Of a stretch of DNA of 64,000 bases, positions 8,829 through 17,297 are shown in pieces. Numbering within the stretch: position 1 is the stretch's first letter; each line of letters begins with the position of its first letter. The stretch comes from Chitinophagales bacterium. Its GTDB lineage: Bacteria; Bacteroidota; Bacteroidia; Chitinophagales; Saprospiraceae. The notes beneath the pieces were generated by a model. It searched no databases and had not been told where the DNA came from. It saw only the letters and a program-made list of their open reading frames with translations. The stretch covers positions 1 to 64,000 of the forward strand of contig JAFLBP010000006.1 in NCBI GenBank assembly GCA_017303875.1, given 5' to 3'. Position numbers and translations under genes: made by a program.

Positions 8829-9893
8829 ATGACGGAAAACAATTACCCGGATCAGAACTTCGGCCCGGAGCCGCTCCAGCCGCCCGTCCCCCCCATGCCA
8901 GCATACGTTCCGCCGCCTTACATCCCGGCGCAACCTGCGGGTGTAGACATCGCGCCGGTGGCGCAACGCGTGGAGCGCATCAAACAGCAAATCAGCCAGG
9001 TCATCATCGGGCAGGAAGAAATGCTGGATCTGATGCTCATTGCCATGTTTACCGGCGGCCACGCGCTGCTTGAAGGTGTGCCGGGCATCGCCAAAACCCT
9101 GACGGCCAAGTTGCTGGCGCGCACCGTGAATACGGGTTTCAGCCGCCTGCAATTTACTCCCGACCTCATGCCGGCCGACGTAGTGGGTACGCCCGTGTTT
9201 AACATGAAAACCACGGAATTTAACTTCAAATCAGGGCCAATTTTCTCCAATATCGTGTTGATCGACGAAATCAACCGCGCCCCGGCCAAAACCCAATCGG
9301 CGCTTTTTGAGGTGATGGAGGAAAAACAGGTCACTGTTGACGGCATCACTTACCCGATGGGGTATCCCTTCTTTGTGCTGGCCACGCAAAACCCGATTGA
9401 GCAGGAAGGCACTTACAAATTGCCGGAGGCGCAGCTCGACCGTTTTGTTTTTAAAATTCTGATCGATTACCCGACACTGAGCGAAGAACAACTCATTTTA
9501 CGCCGTTTCCGCAACGATTTCAGCGGCGAACTGCGTGAAACGGTTCAGGCCGTCGTAACACCGGAAGAAATCAAAGACACCTACGAGCGCATCCAGCAAG
9601 TGTATATCCGAGAAGAACTGCTCGATTATATCGCCGCCATTGTGCACAACACGCGCAACAACGCCGACCTTTTCCTCGGCGCCAGCCCGCGTGCTTCGCT
9701 CACCCTGATGAAAACGGCCAAAGCCGCCGCCGCCATCGCCGGGCGCAACTTCGTTACCCCCGACGATATTCGCTACGTGGCTTTCCCCGCGCTCAATCAC
9801 CGCATCATTCTGACGCCCGAGCGCGAAATGGAAGGCTTCACCACACGTGAAGTAATTGAAGATATTATCCGTAAAATAGACATACCGCGTTGA
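8829..9893 (+). CDS. MoxR-family AAA+ ATPase
   Basis: A 354-residue AAA+ ATPase of the MoxR branch, thought to act as a chaperone that activates or inserts cofactors into VWA-domain proteins. Walker A reads EGVPGIAKT, Walker B IVLIDEINRAP, and sensor 1 is in FVLATQNPIEQEGTYKLPEAQLDRF in pieces. The C-terminal lid contains ASPRASLTLMKTAKA. The first 35 residues are proline-rich (PPVPPMPAYVPPPYIP) and unlike the usual MoxR start, perhaps a flexible interaction tail. It lies 5 bp after the DUF4350 gene and overlaps the following TPR gene by 4 bp. No VWA or DUF58 gene is present nearby. Confidence 0.93.
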   Translation: MTENNYPDQNFGPEPLQPPVPPMPAYVPPPYIPAQPAGVDIAPVAQRVERIKQQISQVIIGQEEMLDLMLIAMFTGGHALLEGVPGIAKTLTAKLLARTVNTGFSRLQFTPDLMPADVVGTPVFNMKTTEFNFKSGPIFSNIVLIDEINRAPAKTQSALFEVMEEKQVTVDGITYPMGYPFFVLATQNPIEQEGTYKLPEAQLDRFVFKILIDYPTLSEEQLILRRFRNDFSGELRETVQAVVTPEEIKDTYERIQQVYIREELLDYIAAIVHNTRNNADLFLGASPRASLTLMKTAKAAAAIAGRNFVTPDDIRYVAFPALNHRIILTPEREMEGFTTREVIEDIIRKIDIPR

Positions 9894-10648
9894 TTACCCG
9901 CGCCTCGTTTTTGCTCTGTTGCCTGCTCGCCGTACTGCGCAGTGATGCGCAATCGGAAAATCATGTCCAGCGCCGGGCAGGCGACAAAGCTTACGACCGC
10001 GCTCAATACCGGGAGGCAGAAAGCGCCTACCGCAGCGCGCTGGAAAAGTCGCCCGCCGATGCAGCCGCTGCCTACAACCTCGGCAACGCCCAATACCTGC
10101 AAGGCAACTGGGAAGACGCCGCAAAACAATTTGAGTCGGCCGCCGACAAAGCCCCCAACCGCGAAATCCGCGCCGATGCCCTGCACAACCTCGGCAATGC
10201 GCAGCTCAAACAACAGCAATACGATAAAGCCGTCAAATCCTTTGAGCAAAGCCTGCGCCTCCGACCCGGCGACCCCGGTACGCGCCAAAACCTGCAAATG
10301 GCCAAACAAAAACTCCGGGAACAACAGCAGCAACAGCAAGATCAACAGCAGCAGGAACAGCAGGAACAAAATCCTTCTGGTGAAGCCGGAGAAAACCAAA
10401 ACCCACAAACCCCGAAACCCGACCCCAATAAAGGACAGGAAAACGGACAAAAACCAAAGTCGCAGCAGCAGCAACCCATAGAAGGCCCCAAAGACCCCGA
10501 ACAACAGGCAGAAACACCCGAAATGAGCAAAGCAGAAGCGGAACGACTGCTTCAAAACCAAATCGGACCGGCCGATCAACGCGCCGCCAAACGCTACCGC
10601 GAACGCGAAGCCGGCGAACAACGCAAGTACAAGAAAAAAGACTGGTAG
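9890..10648 (+). CDS. TPR protein resembling BatC
   Basis: An exported 252-residue protein: signal peptide (FLLCCLLAVLRSDAQS), about three TPRs at residues 25-145, and a long Q/E/P/K-rich low-complexity tail (about 145-215). The last 35 residues are charged (AERLLQNQIGPADQRA and a KKKDW end). This matches BatC-type proteins of Bacteroidota Bat/MoxR loci, which act in the periplasm in stress tolerance. The start is TTG 9890, which overlaps the moxR stop (TTGA) and is the only start that keeps the signal peptide. The usual VWA partners BatA, BatB and BatD are missing here. Confidence 0.8.
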   Translation: MITRASFLLCCLLAVLRSDAQSENHVQRRAGDKAYDRAQYREAESAYRSALEKSPADAAAAYNLGNAQYLQGNWEDAAKQFESAADKAPNREIRADALHNLGNAQLKQQQYDKAVKSFEQSLRLRPGDPGTRQNLQMAKQKLREQQQQQQDQQQQEQQEQNPSGEAGENQNPQTPKPDPNKGQENGQKPKSQQQQPIEGPKDPEQQAETPEMSKAEAERLLQNQIGPADQRAAKRYREREAGEQRKYKKKDW

Positions 10649-10679
10649 CCGAAGGCCCGAAACGGCAAGGCAAGCAGTC

Positions 10680-10713
10680 TTGCTTCCAGTCCCATATTTT
10701 TTCCCTATGTTTG
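10680..10713 (+). promoter_or_regulatory. Promoter of the membrane cyclase gene
   Basis: TATGTTTG at 10706-10713 is an exact TAnnTTTG match, with TTG at 10680-10682. The start codon is 8 bp further on, so the leader would be only a few nucleotides. Confidence 0.6.
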
Positions 10714-10720
10714 CCTCAAT

Positions 10721-11965
10721 ATGCCGGGTCATTCCATCAGACGCAAATTAAGCCGCGCATTCGGCTTCGATCACCTGCCCCCCGAAGAAATTGAGTACCG
10801 GGTGCTGGCAATGGTGCTTATCGGCGCCGTGGGTTTGCTCGATCTGGCCTACAATTTTACCTATTACTGTTTTGGCAAGCCATTTACCTGGTGGACGAGC
10901 ACGGTGTACCTGCTCGCCAGCGCCATCAACCTCAGCGCTTTCCGCAAGCGCGGCAACTACCGCTTTTTCCGCAATGTGCAGCTCTTGCTCACCATTTTGA
11001 TGCCCCTGAGCGCACAATTGTTGCACGGCGGCTTCACGGGCGGCAGCGGCGCCGTAATGGTGGCTTTTTTGGCGCCCCTCGGCGCGCTTATTCTTTCCAG
11101 CCGACGCACGGCACGGCGCTATTTCGTGTTCTTTCTCGCGGCCTTAGTTTTAGCCGGGTTGACGGAATTCTTTTTTCCGCCCGTCGACCATGATATTCCG
11201 CCGGCGCTCAACCTTTTGTTTTTTGTGTTCAACTTCGGTTTTACCGCCGCCGTGGCCTTTTTTTTATTGGAAAGTTTTTTAAAAAATAAATCGCAGGCGC
11301 AAAAACTCCTGCACCGCGAATACCAGAAATCCGACGCGCTGCTGCTCAATATCCTGCCCACCGAAATTGCCTTTGAGCTCAAGGAACGCGGACAGGTACA
11401 AGCCAAACGCTTCGACCAGGCCAGTGTGCTGTTCACCGACTTTATCGGTTTTTCCAGCTTTGCCCGCACCCTCAGCGCCGAAGAATTAGTAGAGGAAATT
11501 GATTTCTTCTTTCGCGGTTTTGATGAAATTGTACGCCGCCGCGGATTGGAAAAAATAAAAACCATCGGCGACAGCTACATGTGCGCCGCCGGTATCCCAA
11601 CGGCCAGCGAGGATCATGCCATACAGCTCGTGCGCGCCGCCCTGGAAATGCGCGACTTCCTGCACCGCTACCGCGACGAAAAAATGCAGCGCTTCGGCTA
11701 CGCCTTCGATGTGCGCATCGGCATCCACACGGGGCCGGTGGTGGCCGGCGTGGTAGGCAGCACCAAAACCGCCTACGACATCTGGGGCGAAACGGTCAAC
11801 ATCGCCGCGCGCATGGAACAGGCCTGCGAACCCGGCCGGATCAACATTTCTGAAGCTACTTACCAACTTATAAAACACGAATTCGACTGCCACTACCGCG
11901 GCCGCTTCCCCGCCAAACATATCGGCGAAGTGGACATGTTCTTTGTGGAGGAAAAATGCTTATGA
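10721..11965 (+). CDS. Membrane-bound class III adenylate/guanylate cyclase
   Basis: A 414-residue enzyme predicted to form cAMP from ATP. Residues about 25-200 contain five to six transmembrane helices with no recognised sensor domain. A short coiled linker follows (LLLNILPTEIAFELKERG), then the catalytic domain (about 220-412). The two metal-binding aspartates are in VLFTDFIGF and KTIGDSYMCAAG. The purine-selecting pair is Lys (LEKIKTIGD) and Asp (AYDIWGETVN), the adenylate-type combination; Asn and Arg for catalysis are in VNIAARMEQ. The same linker and domain occur in the TPR cyclase near 58 kb. The stop codon overlaps the next gene's ATG. Confidence 0.9.
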   Translation: MPGHSIRRKLSRAFGFDHLPPEEIEYRVLAMVLIGAVGLLDLAYNFTYYCFGKPFTWWTSTVYLLASAINLSAFRKRGNYRFFRNVQLLLTILMPLSAQLLHGGFTGGSGAVMVAFLAPLGALILSSRRTARRYFVFFLAALVLAGLTEFFFPPVDHDIPPALNLLFFVFNFGFTAAVAFFLLESFLKNKSQAQKLLHREYQKSDALLLNILPTEIAFELKERGQVQAKRFDQASVLFTDFIGFSSFARTLSAEELVEEIDFFFRGFDEIVRRRGLEKIKTIGDSYMCAAGIPTASEDHAIQLVRAALEMRDFLHRYRDEKMQRFGYAFDVRIGIHTGPVVAGVVGSTKTAYDIWGETVNIAARMEQACEPGRINISEATYQLIKHEFDCHYRGRFPAKHIGEVDMFFVEEKCL

Positions 11966-13647
11966 AACAACTCATTGAATGCGTGCCCAATTTTTCGGAA
12001 GGCCGCGACCCGCAAGTCATCCAACAAATCACGGATGCCATCAGCGCCGTTGAAGGCGTTTCCCTGCTCGATGTTGATCCCGGCAAAGCCACCAACCGCA
12101 CGGTGGTCACGTTTGTCGGCGAACCCGCCGCCGTCATCGAAGGCGCTTTCCAGGGCATCAAAAAAGCCTGCGAAGTGATTGACATGCGCACGCACACGGG
12201 CGAACACCCGCGCATGGGCGCTACCGACGTGTGCCCGCTCATCCCCATCGCCGGTATCAGTATGGAAGAAACCGCCGAATGGGCGCGCCGCCTCGGCGAA
12301 CGGGTGGGCCGCGAGCTGAACCTGCCCATTTACCTGTACGAAGCCGCCGCTTCCAGTCCACAACGCCAGAACTTAGCCGACATCCGCGCCGGAGAATACG
12401 AGGGTTTTGCCGAAAAAATCCTTAAACCGGAATGGAAACCTGATTTCGGCCCCGCCGAATTCAATGCCAAAAGCGGCGCGACAGTCATCGGCGCCCGCGA
12501 TTTTCTGGTGGCCTACAACGTCAACCTCAACACCACCTCTGTGCGCCGCGCCAATTCCGTGGCCTTTGATGTGCGCGAAAAAGGCCGCGTACTCAACGAC
12601 CCCGCAACCGGCAAGCCGCTCAAAGGCCCCGACGGCGAACCGCTGCGCCAGGATGGCTGGCTGAAAAGCGTCAAGGGCATCGGCTGGTTTATTGAAGAGT
12701 ATGGCATTGCCCAGGTTTCTATGAACCTCACCAATATCCGCGAGACGCCCCTGCACATCGCCTTTGAGGCTTGCTGCAAAAGCGCCGAGCAGCGCGGTAT
12801 GCGCGTTACCGGCTCCGAATTGGTGGGCTTGGTGCCGCTGTCGGTAATGCTGGATGCCGGGCGTCACTTCCTGCACAAGCAACAGCGCAGCAGCGGCGTG
12901 AGCGAAGCGGAACTGATTAAAATTGCCGTAAAAACAATGGGCCTCGACGAACTCGGCCCCTTCGACCCGCAGCGCAAAATTATTGAATACAACCTCGCCG
13001 CAAACGATAAAAACAACGCCAAACGACTTATTAACAAAGATTTACGAGATTTTGCCGACGTAACAGCCAGCGAGAGTCCGGCTCCCGGCGGCGGCTCTAT
13101 CAGCGCTTATGTGGGTGCGCTCGGCGCTGCCCTCGCCACTATGGTCGCCAACCTTTCCAGCCACAAACGCGGCTGGGACGCGCAGTGGGAAAGCTTCAGT
13201 CAGGCCGCCGAAACCGGCCAGCGCCTCAAAGACGCCCTGCTCCGCGCCGTAGATGAAGACACCGACGCGTTCAACAAAGTGATGGATGCCTTCGGTATGC
13301 CCAAGGCAACGCCCGAAGAAAAAGCAGCGCGCAAGGCCGCCATCGAAGCCGCCACCAAGGGAGCTATTGAGGTGCCGCAACGCGTCATGCGCCTCAGCTT
13401 TGAAGCGTTTCCGCTCATCAAACAAATGGCTGAACACGGCAACCCCAACAGCGTGAGCGACGCCGGCGTGGGCGCCCTCTGCGTCCGTGCTGCCGTACAT
13501 GGCGCCGCCATGAACGTGCGCATCAACACCGCCGGACTGGAAGATAAAGCCTACGCCGAAGCCGCCAATGCCGAAGCCATCCGGCTCGCTGAAGCGGCCG
13601 ATCAGTGGGAGCGGGACATTATGGCGTTGGTAAGTGCAAGGATATGA
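11962..13647 (+). CDS. Bifunctional glutamate formimidoyltransferase / formimidoyl-THF cyclodeaminase
   Basis: A 561-residue fusion of the two activities that pass the formimino group of formiminoglutamate to tetrahydrofolate and then release ammonia, ending histidine breakdown. The N-terminal formiminotransferase domain begins QLIECVPNFSEGRDPQVI and contains THTGEHPRMGATDVCP (catalytic His region). The C-terminal cyclodeaminase domain begins near residue 365, FADVTASESPAPGGGSISA, the family signature, and is all helical. The order matches animal FTCD. The start at 11962 forms an ATGA overlap with the cyclase stop, so translation is probably coupled; a second ATG at 11956 is possible. No other hut genes are nearby. 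Confidence 0.93.
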   Translation: MKQLIECVPNFSEGRDPQVIQQITDAISAVEGVSLLDVDPGKATNRTVVTFVGEPAAVIEGAFQGIKKACEVIDMRTHTGEHPRMGATDVCPLIPIAGISMEETAEWARRLGERVGRELNLPIYLYEAAASSPQRQNLADIRAGEYEGFAEKILKPEWKPDFGPAEFNAKSGATVIGARDFLVAYNVNLNTTSVRRANSVAFDVREKGRVLNDPATGKPLKGPDGEPLRQDGWLKSVKGIGWFIEEYGIAQVSMNLTNIRETPLHIAFEACCKSAEQRGMRVTGSELVGLVPLSVMLDAGRHFLHKQQRSSGVSEAELIKIAVKTMGLDELGPFDPQRKIIEYNLAANDKNNAKRLINKDLRDFADVTASESPAPGGGSISAYVGALGAALATMVANLSSHKRGWDAQWESFSQAAETGQRLKDALLRAVDEDTDAFNKVMDAFGMPKATPEEKAARKAAIEAATKGAIEVPQRVMRLSFEAFPLIKQMAEHGNPNSVSDAGVGALCVRAAVHGAAMNVRINTAGLEDKAYAEAANAEAIRLAEAADQWERDIMALVSARI

Positions 13648-13695
13648 TAGCAGACGTGTGTTGGGTATTTTGGTGAATACCCTGCAACTGCGATT

Positions 13696-13744
13696 ATTCG
13701 TGCATTCGTGGCGACAAAAAGTTTAAAGCCACGAATGCACGAAT
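13696..13744. repeat. ATTCGTGCATTCGTGGC hairpin, copy 1
   Basis: A perfect 17 bp inverted repeat (13696-13712 with 13728-13744) around a 15 nt AT-rich loop, 48 bp after the cyclodeaminase stop. Further copies lie at 32233-32277, 32948-32992 and, as one arm, 53800-53816. All four are in the same orientation just downstream of a plus-strand gene, which fits a 3'-end or terminator role. Nothing else was seen in the 160 bp gap. Confidence 0.85.
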
Positions 13745-13810
13745 GGCGTTGCGCCGGGGTATTGTTTAGGTGCTTCCTCAGGAAGAGCCATTTTGAATTC
13801 CCAATCCGGG

Positions 13811-14419
13811 TTAATGACAAAATGAAAACAAATCCAGGCCTTGTTCAGCGCAAAAAGTAAAATCCTGCTTTATTCCCCTGATGTATGCATAGCATTCAGC
13901 CCGGTAATTGTCCATATCCCTTTTCAGTTCCCAGAGGTCATCGTCGCTGATTGCTATATGCGCCATCCGGCCAGCAAGCTCCTTTAATGCTTCAGAGGGA
14001 ATAAATCCAACAATCGGAAACCCCCCGTAATTGGGCAAGTCTAAAGGACTGAACTGATTATACCGGCCAAAAAAGTATTCTGAAAACGTAAAATCTTCCA
14101 GACCGAAATCCTCTTTCATACAGTCCTCTATTCCTTCCGTATGCAATTCAAGATAATAATATCCGCCATATGGCAGCGGAACACTATAAGCCTGACATAA
14201 CCCGATGAAAACGTTCCCTAACCACAATTTCTGTTGCGGCGTTTGTTCCAGACCCAATACCATGCTGCGAAGGGCCGCTGATTCCTGCCTGAACTCTTGC
14301 TCCTCAGCTCCTTCTAGCAATATTGACTCAACTTTTTGAATCAAAACCTCTGGAATTTCTTTTATGGATCGAACAAGTTCTTTGCTGTCTGTTGCCCGGT
14401 AATAAATGGCTAAACTCAT
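13811..14419 (-). CDS. Uncharacterised protein, second gene of a two-gene unit
   Basis: A soluble 202-residue protein with no signal peptide or membrane segment. The N-terminal 90 residues are helical and charged. The middle is rich in aromatics and glycine (PYGGYYYLELHTEGIEDC, FFGRYNQFSPLDLPNYGG). The C-terminal helices are acidic and end QDFTFCAEQGLDLFSFCH. The pattern recalls small domains found in polymorphic-toxin immunity proteins, but this is only an impression. It starts 8 bp after the preceding gene of the same strand, so they form an operon. The DNA is more AT-rich than the neighbouring housekeeping genes. Confidence 0.7.
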   Translation of the reverse strand: MSLAIYYRATDSKELVRSIKEIPEVLIQKVESILLEGAEEQEFRQESAALRSMVLGLEQTPQQKLWLGNVFIGLCQAYSVPLPYGGYYYLELHTEGIEDCMKEDFGLEDFTFSEYFFGRYNQFSPLDLPNYGGFPIVGFIPSEALKELAGRMAHIAISDDDLWELKRDMDNYRAECYAYIRGIKQDFTFCAEQGLDLFSFCH

Positions 14420-14426
14420 AATTCAG

Positions 14427-15041
14427 TTACATTTGGTTTAAATGATGATACAGATCCCTGATTAAATGCTCGTTATCAGTCCCAGGTATTCTTTCCAGCA
14501 GCCATTGACCATAATCCTTGAAATCAGGTGCATTTACCAGTCTTTTCATAATTAACAGTCTTGGCACTAGTGGCAAAACAAGAAAGGTCGCCCATTTATC
14601 CGGGCCCAATTCAAGCGCACGTTCATATACTTTTTCAGGCGTATTAAACTGGCAGATATAGGGTACCAGCGAATCCAGTATTCTATACCGAAGATCCGGC
14701 AGGTATTGATCCAGGTCTTCTATGTGATCAATCTGCATATTGTCACGATCCAAATTTAATCTATAGGTCTCACACCTTATTGTCAACAAATGGGTAGTTA
14801 TATTGTATTTTCTAAAAAATATCTCCAGGATGTCTTCTATGGCATGCACCTTTCCTTGTGCCAAAAATTTACCACCAAGTAGTATTTGATCATTTTTTCC
14901 TCTAACAGCAACTATACCTGTTTTCACAGAAAACCCCGGTTCGATCTGACGTAAAAAAGCAACACTGCTTAAGTCGTATAAAGGTCTCCAATCTGGAAAC
15001 AATTTCGAATGCAGGGCTTTAAATAGTTCACGTTTTGTCAT
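14427..15041 (-). CDS. Uncharacterised protein, first gene of a two-gene unit
   Basis: A 204-residue soluble protein beginning MTKRELFKALHSKLFPDW. It has a beta-rich first half (GIVAVRGKNDQILLGGKF) and a helical second half, ending DLYHHLNQM. No catalytic motif is obvious. The start at 15041 is chosen because an exact minus-strand TAAATTTG lies about 50 bp upstream; the longer frame to 15134 would run through that promoter. It precedes the other unknown gene by 8 bp. Both flanks carry dispersed repeats, which suggests an accessory segment between the cyclodeaminase gene and dinB. Confidence 0.7.
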   Translation of the reverse strand: MTKRELFKALHSKLFPDWRPLYDLSSVAFLRQIEPGFSVKTGIVAVRGKNDQILLGGKFLAQGKVHAIEDILEIFFRKYNITTHLLTIRCETYRLNLDRDNMQIDHIEDLDQYLPDLRYRILDSLVPYICQFNTPEKVYERALELGPDKWATFLVLPLVPRLLIMKRLVNAPDFKDYGQWLLERIPGTDNEHLIRDLYHHLNQM

Positions 15042-15089
15042 GTTGAACAATGGCTTTGGTGTATTTAGGACTGTTCGTCCACGGTATAG

Positions 15090-15118
15090 CAAATTTAGGC
15101 AAAAACAAATAAGATCAA
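15090..15118 (-). promoter_or_regulatory. Promoter of the two-gene unknown unit
   Basis: On the minus strand, TAAATTTG (15097 to 15090) matches TAnnTTTG exactly, with TTG at 15118-15116 and an 18 bp spacer. Confidence 0.6.
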
Positions 15119-15171
15119 CGGATCCGGGTCGCATTTATTAAACTTATTAAGTGCAGGTGATCTAGCTTTGT

Positions 15172-15350
15172 GGTAACGCCCGGATAGATGCTTCGCTATC
15201 GCTACTAATGAATCGGTGCGCCGGGATTGAATTTTATATCTGAAAATCAATCAATTATTGTCGAAGCCTATTAGCGAACCGGGATGTGATGTCTGTCAGG
15301 ATAACCTTCCTATCCAAAATACAAAAACACCAAAACACCAAAACACATCC
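15172..15350. repeat. Intergenic repeat remnants
   Basis: Contains a half copy of the GATGCTTCGCTATCGCTA element (full copy near 1620-1720) and, at 15319-15349, AACACCAAAACACCAAAACA, related to the ACACTAAAACACT blocks at 47150-47250. No gene is supported here. Confidence 0.6.
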
Positions 15351-15351
15351 C

Positions 15352-16509
15352 TCACTTTTTCGGCCTTGAATTCACACTCCGCACCACGGATTTGCTGCCG
15401 AATTTATCCCGGATTTTATCCAGCTGCGCCAGCAGGCGCGTTTCTTTTTCTGTGTCGCCGAAGAGATTGGTCTGCACGCTGCCCTCGTTGAGTTCGCTGA
15501 AACGAACGCCCAGCAGGCGCAGCGGCCGACGCCCATCGTACACTTGTCCGAAAAGTTCATGGGCCGTTTCGATCAGGATGGAATCGTTGGCGGTGAGGGC
15601 TATGGTTTTTTGCCGGGTTTGGGTAGAAAAATCGGGGTAGCGGATTTTCACGGCCACGCAGGCGGTGCTTTTGCCCTCGTGCCGCAAATCATAGGCAAGC
15701 AGGGTACTGAGTTCTGTCAGTTTATCGAGCAGGCGCTGCCGGTCGCCGATGTCCTCGTGGAAGGTGCGTTCGGTGGAGATACTTTTTTGTTCGCGCCAGG
15801 ATTCTACGGGACTGTCGTCAATGCCGTTTGCGCGTTCCCAGAGTTGCTGGCCATGTTTGCCGAAAATACGTTCCAGCAGGGCCGGATCCATTGCCGCCAG
15901 TTGCCCCAGTGTATGCACGCCGCGCAATTGCAGGCGGCGCTCCGTTTCCTTCCCCACAAAAGGCATACGCCCGATGGGCAGGGGCGCTAAAAAATCTTTT
16001 TCCGTACCCGCCGGAATGAGCAATTCGCCGTTGGGCTTGGCCTCGCCGGTACCGATTTTGGAAACGGTTTTATTCACAGACAAAGCCGCAGAAATGGGCA
16101 ATCCGCTTTCTTCAATAATACGGCGGCGCAGGCGCTGCGCCCAGTTCCAGCAGCCAAAATACTTGTCCATGCCGCTCAAATCCACATAAAACTCATCAAT
16201 GGAGGCTTTTTGAAACTGCGGCGCATCTTCGGCAATAATCTGCGTAACAAGGCGGGAATGCCGGGCGTAAGACTCCATATCCCCACGTATCACCACCGCT
16301 TCCGGACAAAGGCGCAGGGCCGACTTGACGGGCATGGCCGAGGTAACGCCCATTTTACGGGCCTCATAACTGCACGAAGAAACCACACCCCGGTCGCTGC
16401 TGCCGCCAATAATCAGCGGCTTGCCTTTCAGCTCCGGACGGCTGAGCAACTCAACAGAAACAAAAAATGCGTCGAGGTCGAGGTGGAGAATGGCGCGGTC
16501 AAAAGGCAT
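15352..16509 (-). CDS. dinB: DNA polymerase IV (Y-family translesion polymerase)
   Basis: A 385-residue error-prone polymerase for lesion bypass. The N terminus LHLDLDAFFVSVE carries the first catalytic aspartate, YEARKMGVTSAMP is the nucleotide-binding finger segment, and ASIDEFYVDLSG holds the catalytic Asp-Glu pair. Helix-hairpin-helix and little-finger regions follow. Near residue 355, QTNLF fits the beta-clamp binding motif QxxLF. The length is normal. It is followed on the same strand by truC in the upstream direction, with a 17 bp gap, so they may be co-transcribed. Confidence 0.95.
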   Translation of the reverse strand: MPFDRAILHLDLDAFFVSVELLSRPELKGKPLIIGGSSDRGVVSSCSYEARKMGVTSAMPVKSALRLCPEAVVIRGDMESYARHSRLVTQIIAEDAPQFQKASIDEFYVDLSGMDKYFGCWNWAQRLRRRIIEESGLPISAALSVNKTVSKIGTGEAKPNGELLIPAGTEKDFLAPLPIGRMPFVGKETERRLQLRGVHTLGQLAAMDPALLERIFGKHGQQLWERANGIDDSPVESWREQKSISTERTFHEDIGDRQRLLDKLTELSTLLAYDLRHEGKSTACVAVKIRYPDFSTQTRQKTIALTANDSILIETAHELFGQVYDGRRPLRLLGVRFSELNEGSVQTNLFGDTEKETRLLAQLDKIRDKFGSKSVVRSVNSRPKK

Positions 16510-16526
16510 GCGCTAAAATACAGTAA

Positions 16527-17261
16527 TTATTCCGAATTTGCAAGCAAAAAAGCCGCCGATTCCGGCAAAAACGCCTCCAGTTCAAGTAGTTTCAGGGTGC
16601 GTTGAAACAGCTCATCCACCCGCGCGGTGAGGCAAACAGGCGCCTGGGTAAATGGATGTTCAAACTGCAATTGCCAGGCGTGTAAAAACATCCGGCAGAG
16701 TTGCAGCTCGCCCCAAAAATAGCGGTTGTGCTTGTTGTCGCCGTGGCGCTTGTCGCCAATCACCGGATGCAAAATATGTGCAAAATGCTTGCGGATCTGG
16801 TGCCGGCGCCCCGTTTCCGGCATGACCTCTACCAATGAAAAACGGGCGGTCTGGTACTTGTATCCGATGGCATGCGGCACCTCGCTGCGGCCCAGCGTGC
16901 GGTAATGCGACACGGCGGGCAAAAACTCCGCATCGGGCTTGTCCTGATCGCGCACGGCATAATCCACCGTGCCGCTATCGGGCGCCCAGCCGCGCACAAT
17001 GGAGAGGTAATGTTTGTCTAAAGCTTTATCGCGAAATTGTTCGGCGAGCGCACCGGCCGCTTCGGCCGATTTCCCAAAAAGCAAAACGCCCGAAGTAGCC
17101 CGGTCGAGGCGGTGAATGGTAAACACATGCTGCCCGATCTGATCGCGCAGGTCTTGCATAACAAAGCGGTTGTCTTCGCTGATGCGCGTGCGGTGTACCA
17201 GCATGGCCTCGGGTTTATTGACCCCGATAAACCATTCGTCTTCGTAAATAATTTCCAGCAT
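16527..17261 (-). CDS. truC: tRNA pseudouridine synthase, TruC-like
   Basis: A 244-residue RluA-family enzyme. The catalytic aspartate is in TIHRLDRATSGVLLFGK. It begins directly with the catalytic domain (LEIIYEDEWFIGVNKP) without an S4 domain. The later motif IRKHFAHILHPVIGDKRHGD followed by HNRYF is typical of TruC, which modifies U65 of some tRNAs; RluA-like rRNA or tRNA specificity cannot be excluded. It lies upstream of dinB on the same strand. Confidence 0.88.
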   Translation of the reverse strand: MLEIIYEDEWFIGVNKPEAMLVHRTRISEDNRFVMQDLRDQIGQHVFTIHRLDRATSGVLLFGKSAEAAGALAEQFRDKALDKHYLSIVRGWAPDSGTVDYAVRDQDKPDAEFLPAVSHYRTLGRSEVPHAIGYKYQTARFSLVEVMPETGRRHQIRKHFAHILHPVIGDKRHGDNKHNRYFWGELQLCRMFLHAWQLQFEHPFTQAPVCLTARVDELFQRTLKLLELEAFLPESAAFLLANSE

Positions 17262-17297
17262 AAGGCTGGCAAAGGTAAGCCGGGAATTTGGTATGCC

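Noticed and set aside
15258..15491. Small plus-strand frame upstream of the dinB 3' end
   Set aside because: It runs through the repeat-derived gap and into the antisense of dinB; no conserved features.
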